Below are positions 58,901 to 64,000 of a stretch of 64,000 nucleotides of DNA, one piece after another (within the stretch, counting starts at the first letter, position 1; each line of letters opens with the position of its first letter). The position numbers and the translations under genes are program-made. The notes under the pieces are model-generated. The model was not told where the DNA came from. It did no database searches and saw nothing but the letters and a program-made list of their open reading frames with translations. Source of the stretch: Drosophila miranda (Eukaryota > Arthropoda > Insecta > Diptera > Drosophilidae); the NCBI RefSeq assembly GCF_003369915.1, contig NC_046676.1, positions 14,056,001 through 14,120,000 of the forward strand. The letters run 5' to 3'.

Positions 58901-60559
58901 TGGATCGTACTAGTTTAAGCTCTCGCCCTGGGGGGTTAATGGCTGTCAAGTGCTTGCGAGTTGCGAGTGATTTTTTATGGAGCTTGACGGGGGGAATGAC
59001 TGTTACGCGATCCCAACGTGAAATTAGCTCTTAATGAAAGACCCCGCTCTGACCGGCGAGAGTTGCATAAGGTGTCCGTTCGTAGCACTCTACTTTGCTC
59101 CAAGCTGCGATTCCAGCTCTAGGGAACTAGGGAACTGACTCTCTTCCAGCGCTCGCAGTCCCAGCACGTGGCTGGGTCAAATTGGCTTTTACCTCCAGAA
59201 ATAGAAATCTTTCGGTCTGTCCGTCCGTCTGGTCTTTGTTTTAGACCCGCACGAGCACTTTCAGGTACAATAGCAGGCACCGCCAGGGCGGCGGACGGCC
59301 AACAGGTTTCTCTATTTTATACAAATTCAATTTGCGACAACGATTCACTAATTTGCATAGAAACCAATTCATATCTGTCATACGCCACGTTGTCCAAGCG
59401 ATTGGGCGGCGCACCCATCCGAAAGAAAGAAGATTTCGGCTTTCGAGTGGCGGAAGTCTAAACGGCGCAGACTTAACGACGCTTGAGAATGGCCAGCGTC
59501 TGGTGGGGTCTAGTCTGATGTGGCATGGGTCCCCAATTATGGTATCTATTGTCTCAAACTGGTTTCCCCCCACATTACTGGTTAGCCGACTCAACTCAAG
59601 ATCATCTTTATCATCGTTCTGCTTCTGTTCTGCTCATTTCAGGAACTGCCTGCGCCGCATCGCCCGTCACGATGAGCAGCAGTTCTCCAAAGACAGCATC
59701 GTCAATGTGATGGAGAAGTTTGTGAAGACTGTCAACATTATGGACGACACCATTTTGGTGCCATGCAGGCTCATGGATCGACAGGTACAGCATAGCATCC
59801 GACCCTGAAGCTATCTCCCCAAATTCTTGCCTCTCCTCCCACATAATCACAGCCCCAACTGATGTATGCCACCCTCTTTGCTTGCTTGCTCTCCCGCAGA
59901 TCGGTGACAGCACTGACATTATACCAGCCTCGGGCAAGGACACTACCGCCAACCAGCTGACACAGAGCTCCAGTGCCCAGGGCAAGCGGGGAGCGGCCCA
60001 CTCGAAGAACGTGCACGAGTTCCTCAGCGCCTCCGAGCTCTTCAATCTCTACAGCATGCTGAACGCTCTGAAAAAGGATCTGCTCTGGACCGCCAATCAG
60101 GAGGACGATGAAGCTGTCGAGATGGAGTCCCACCAGCAGCAACAGCGCACCGCCAGTCCCGTTGCTAATTCCAGCGAGAGCAAGACTGAGTCCAACCCCT
60201 CGAGTACAACATCTGCATCGAGCAGCATCAAAGGTCATGTGCGACGCACCTCCACCGCCTCAATGATGTCCACCACCTCTGTGAGCAACATGAGCGACTC
60301 GGACTCTGACATCTCGCAGGAGAACGACTCGGGCCTGGAGTCGGATGGCAACAAGAGCGACCATGCCCAGAGCAGCGACGGCAGCGACATTGTGGACGAC
60401 GCCTGCCAAAAATCGAAACAGGCCTCCGGGGACAAGGCCACGGAGCTGGCGAAACGCTGCCGGAGACACCTGAACGGTCTGTACCAGTGCCTGGAACAAA
60501 TGACAGAGGCGGCAAACTATCTAACCGCCAGATACCAAAGTGATATTGGGCCCGTCTAG
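55988..60559 (+). CDS. Spot14/MID1IP1-family protein
   Basis: Exons 55,988-56,028, 59,643-59,784 and 59,900-60,559 total 843 bases (280 aa) with consistent phases. The N-terminal region (NCLRRIARHDEQQFSKDSIVNVMEKFVKTVNIMDDTIL, given here only as landmark NVMEKFVKTVN) and the C-terminal segment (RHLNGLYQCLEQMTEAANYLT) match the THRSP/MID1-interacting protein fold. Between them is a long low-complexity Ser/Asp/Gln-rich insert. Vertebrate members promote acetyl-CoA carboxylase polymerisation and lipogenesis and bind the MID1 ubiquitin ligase. A fly role in lipid regulation is plausible but inferred. The first coding exon is only 41 bases and is followed by a 3.6 kb intron. The ATG has a good Kozak context (cacaATGA). 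Confidence 0.82.
56029..59642 (+). other. First intron of the Spot14-like gene (3.6 kb)
   Basis: No nested gene recognised. It holds many ACATACATATGTA-type repeats (about 56,420-56,460, 56,725-56,770, 57,120-57,150 and 58,595-58,625), a GT tract (56,889-56,906) and a GGGGCT repeat (58,177-58,207). It may hold enhancers, but I cannot identify one. Confidence 0.6.
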
Positions 60560-61660
60560 GAGTTCCAACTCAACACCCTCTCCTTCTTCTCCTTCTAAAT
60601 CAAATCCTTCGAACTGGTCGGGGCTAATCTTTACACCATATATATAGTCTGTTTAGTGGGCGGGTCTGTTTACTCTAATTAGTATCGATCGAAGCAAAGG
60701 CGAGGTCTTTCTCCAACTGTTCGAGTGTCTCTATCTATAACTATATCTATTTCTATGCCTACACCTAAAACTATATGTAACGCGGGGGGTGCTATGTACG
60801 TGTGACCCACGGGGATTGTATATGTGTGCCAGAGGAAGATTGTATAAATGTAAAACAGTTTGTAGTTGTAATATTAGATAGTGCAGCAGCAACTAAAGCA
60901 ACAACCAATACATTTTATATTGTTAAACTTGCAACCATTTCGGCTATCTATGTTTACCTCTTTCTATCTGTATCGGGGTGTAAGGGGAATCGAAACGAGT
61001 CACAGAAAGCAAAGCGCATCAACTCTTAGCATTCCTCCGGTCGCCGCATTACGCTACGGGTTTGGGGCCCAACTGTACTCAAGTCAAATCCTATTTTAGA
61101 GTTTGCTCCCCAGGCTCGTTTCCGATAAAGTATAGAGCTATACCAGATACATCTAAAGCTATGGGTACTGCAAAAACAAAAAATGTTCAACAAGTACAAG
61201 AAATTTAATTTCTAATTATATTACGAATACGAATACGAATACGAGTGAAGTGGGAATGGGGTTAGCGGATCAGAATCACAATCAGAATGGGAGTTAGGGG
61301 GTTGGTTACCGACATTGTGGGTGTGGGGAGGGGGGAGGGGGAGGAGTTTCACTTCACTCTTAGTCTGTATGCAAGTTTAAATATTCCAGAATTGTTATTG
61401 TAATTGTTTAAGCCAACTATTTTTGTGCCGTTATTATGTCTCGTTGGATTCTTCACTTCGCAACAGACCAGCGATTAAGTTCAATGGGGGCTCGGACGAT
61501 CGATCCCCCTAAAAAGTCATTTTGAAACCAATTTGCATATCGCTGGCCAGGCCATCGAAGCACACACAGAACAAACTGTAAATTACTAACGTTAATAGTC
61601 GCTTGTGCGAGAGCTAAATGAGAATTATTTATACAAAATAAATAAATTTACTTAGAAAAT
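60560..61660 (+). other. 3' UTR of the Spot14-like gene
   Basis: Non-coding sequence from the stop to overlapping poly(A) signals AATAAATAAA at 61,637-61,646. It includes an ATACGA repeat (61,225-61,245) and a G-rich tract (61,317-61,343). Confidence 0.6.
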
Positions 61661-63342
61661 ACATTTATACCACACGTCGTTTTTTTTCTTTATTTCTTCT
61701 TTATTTTGTGTCTTGCCTGTGTTTTATCGTTTTATCGGAGCGGCAAAGAAAGTGCCAACGGAGCTGAAATTGAATGGATTGTGGCCCGTGCGATGGGTAC
61801 AAAGGCCAATTGGGTCGAAGCGGGCTGTGGACAGGTGGCAATGGTCATCATAAATGCGCCATATAGATTACAGTGGGCATCGGCCAAACGTACTCGGACT
61901 TCAAAGGCGAATTTCGATACAAGTCTGTTCCAATTCTTTTTACAGGTTTTTCATTCTTCGGAGTGTATGCTTCTGCTCTTTGATCTAGTCCAAAATACTA
62001 CCTAATGGATTCTATATACATATGTATATATCGATGGCTATTTTATCTTATCTGGGTTTAGGTCAAAGATACATACAAAAGAAAGCTTCAATTTAGATTA
62101 ATTGTATGGATATCAAAAAACGAAAAGTTTTCCTTGAATCTAATCTCTTTTTTTTTTTAAGACAAACAAATGATTCATTACTTTCGCTTATGCACTTATA
62201 TCTATATCGTAAACAAGATAAAATTTTAAGTTGGAAATGATCATTTTATTTTGAACACATTTTTTTACGCATGTCCCAATCGAAGATTCCGAAGCCCTTT
62301 CCGTAACCGTAAATTTTCCAGTGCATCCCAATCGGAGATTCGACTATCTAATCTCTGATGCCACTACACTGATTGCGGATGGCGCGTGTCAATGGTGGCA
62401 AGTCATTGGGTTTATTCCTCTCTTGACTCTGAATAGGTATATCTTTGATAGACGCCGAAACTTTCCTCCACACATCGATAATCACGGAACGGAACCGATT
62501 GATCTAAGCCCCAATTCCTTATCTGTGGAAAAGATCATGTGCTGTGCTCAAGACGGGGAAGAATGCTTTAAATACGAGTGGGTAGTAATTCCCAGTGCAA
62601 TTCATAGGCCATGCCCATGAAAAACAATCGATCATGGGGCTGTCTCATGTCCAAACCCACAATATAAGCTCCCAGCTCAAGTTCAGGGCAACGGAAGGGT
62701 AAGGAAATGAAAAATGAGAAATGAGAGTTCTCGAGTTCTTGGTACTTGCACCGCGAGTGGAGAGCAATACAAACATTTCCAAATGGGTCTCTTCAGGTAG
62801 TCAAGTACTTATATGGAAAGCATTTCCTTTGGCGTATGTCCCCAACTTGAGATTATGTTTATTAAGAGCGAATGTCAGTCCATTCTGGCAAGTATCTGGG
62901 CCAAGATAATTCTGTTTTCTGCTCTGTCAGTGCCGATGCCGCGATGTTGCCGATGTTGCTGTTGCTGCTGGTGGTTTGTGTTTGTTTCGGTTTCTATTCT
63001 GGTTTCGGTCGTGGACATGGCCTTATCGGTGATGAGAATTGCAACAAATCTAATAGAAGCCATGAACTTGTCTCGCCTTTATCAGCAGACTCCACTTGAG
63101 CGGTTTCCAGGGCCCCGTCCCTCCTCCGTCATGGCTCACTGAGTCACAGACAGAAGCAAAGTACGACGCTGGGCTGATTCGGATTCTTAGGGGTTCTACT
63201 GGTACCAGTAAATCAATTAACGCCTTGCTACGGCTTCCGCATCGCCGGTCCGGGAATGGAGGGGGGTGAGGCACGTGGATTTCTATAGATCCAAGCCATT
63301 TGCAAATTGCGTCAGTATTCGCTTCAGATTCGTTTTCGTTTA
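61661..63342. other. Intergenic stretch with no supported gene
   Basis: The longest open frames are about 100 codons and show no family resemblance or splice support. The composition is AT-rich with scattered direct repeats, such as cccaatcg(a/g)agattc at about 62,275 and 62,328. Confidence 0.5.
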
Positions 63343-63635
63343 TATACCCTTGCCGAAGGTATTCGAGTTTTACCCGGAAGATTGCAGCATCATTTCCCAG
63401 CCCATAAACTATAAGTATGGTATGCACACGAGTTTATATTCTTGTCCCAGTCCATTAGTTGGTTTCTATGAATAGAATTTCGGTGTGAAAGATACCTGTA
63501 TGATGAGACTCAGCATTGACCTTCTCCAAACTGAATATTTCAACAGATATTTAAGAAAACCTTTTTATTTGTCTTCATAATCCTTTAAAGTTTATTCAGA
63601 TTCGGTTCACATAGTTTTTAGACCACAAGGGTATA
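63343..63635. mobile_element. Small inverted-repeat element (MITE- or DINE-like), 293 bp
   Basis: Ends are perfect 10-base inverted repeats: tatacccttg (63,343-63,352) and caagggtata (63,626-63,635). The interior is AT-rich and non-coding. The end sequence is common to DINE-1-type elements in Drosophila. No clear target duplication is visible. Confidence 0.45.
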
Positions 63636-63913
63636 AGAAGCTTCGGCCTACAGAATCCAAGTCTTCCTTTCTTGCTTGTACGACTACTACAATATATTTG
63701 TTTTGGCGATTGTCTCGGATTTTCGGCGGCTGTGGGTTAAAACTTGTTTACGGTTCTAGCTCTGGGGCTCTGGCTTCCGCCTGTTGTTGTCGGAGGTTCG
63801 CCTTAACCCCCAGCAGAATTGGAAATAGACGGAAGTATCATAATTCACCAAAAGATCGAAGACAGAAGATTCGATATATTGGGGTTTTGATGCTTCATTT
63901 CCGTTTATTGACC

Positions 63914-63937
63914 CCGCCGCCGCCGCCGCCGCCGCCG
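63914..63937. repeat. CCG trinucleotide repeat
   Basis: About eight CCG units near the window edge. An open frame on each strand crosses it, but nothing else supports a gene. Confidence 0.85.
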
Positions 63938-64000
63938 ACCAAAGGCGAACCTTGAGCCCCGACCAAGCCGAACCAAAGAACTGGAACCAGTTCACCAGCT

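Noticed and set aside
62321..62620. 99-codon frame in the last intergenic stretch
   Set aside because: No recognisable family, no promoter or splice context; its length is within chance for this composition.

Overview
The window is animal nuclear DNA from a Drosophila. Genes have short phase-consistent introns, TATA/Inr, DRE and Ohler-type core promoters, AATAAA poly(A) signals and abundant CAG/CT/CA microsatellites. The gene set is zipper (zip, non-muscle myosin II heavy chain), three CD36-family scavenger receptors including a probable emp, an OS-D pherokine, RpL19 and a cGAS-like receptor. From memory this matches the distal 60E block of D. melanogaster 2R (Muller element C). A 1.1 kb Helitron/mini-me element with a GGAC-type microsatellite resembles the DINE-1/ISY elements of the obscura group, so an obscura-group fly is my best guess; that placement is inference.

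Region 1 (1-25,051) is a tandem array of damaged zip copies, all on the + strand. Unit 1 (1-18,593) carries most of the motor and the rod. It has two in-frame deletions at conserved motor and IQ sites, a 9,625 bp gypsy-type LTR retrotransposon in the rod coding exon (reverse orientation, near-identical LTRs, 4 bp target duplication), and a Helitron-like insertion in the 3' UTR. Unit 2 (18,594-24,840) is a near-identical copy whose motor was removed by an exactly in-frame deletion, leaving a headless rod, and which keeps the empty site of the Helitron. A 0.2 kb remnant of a third unit follows. An intact zip probably lies to the left, outside the window. A misassembly of haplotypes is the main alternative.

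Region 2 (25,069-44,715) holds three CD36-family receptors: one on the minus strand (599 aa, convergent with the zip array), then the emp-like gene (520 aa) and a third member (516 aa), both on +. They are separated by long non-coding stretches rich in simple repeats, with TATA promoters and candidate first exons.

Region 3 (47,000-64,000) is gene-dense. It holds an OS-D/pherokine gene, a minus-strand mitochondrial Tim44-domain (MAIP1-like) gene, RpL19, a cGAS-like receptor (probable cGLR2, CG30424 orthologue) with intact catalytic residues and an internally duplicated C-terminal exon pair, and a Spot14/MID1IP1-family gene with a 3.6 kb first intron. The last 2.3 kb show no convincing gene, only a small inverted-repeat element and a CCG repeat.

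The most unusual items are the degenerating zip array with its nested insertions, the RING-H2 finger fused to the retrotransposon Gag, and the tail duplication of the cGAS-like innate immune receptor, which stays in frame only if a GC-AG intron is used.
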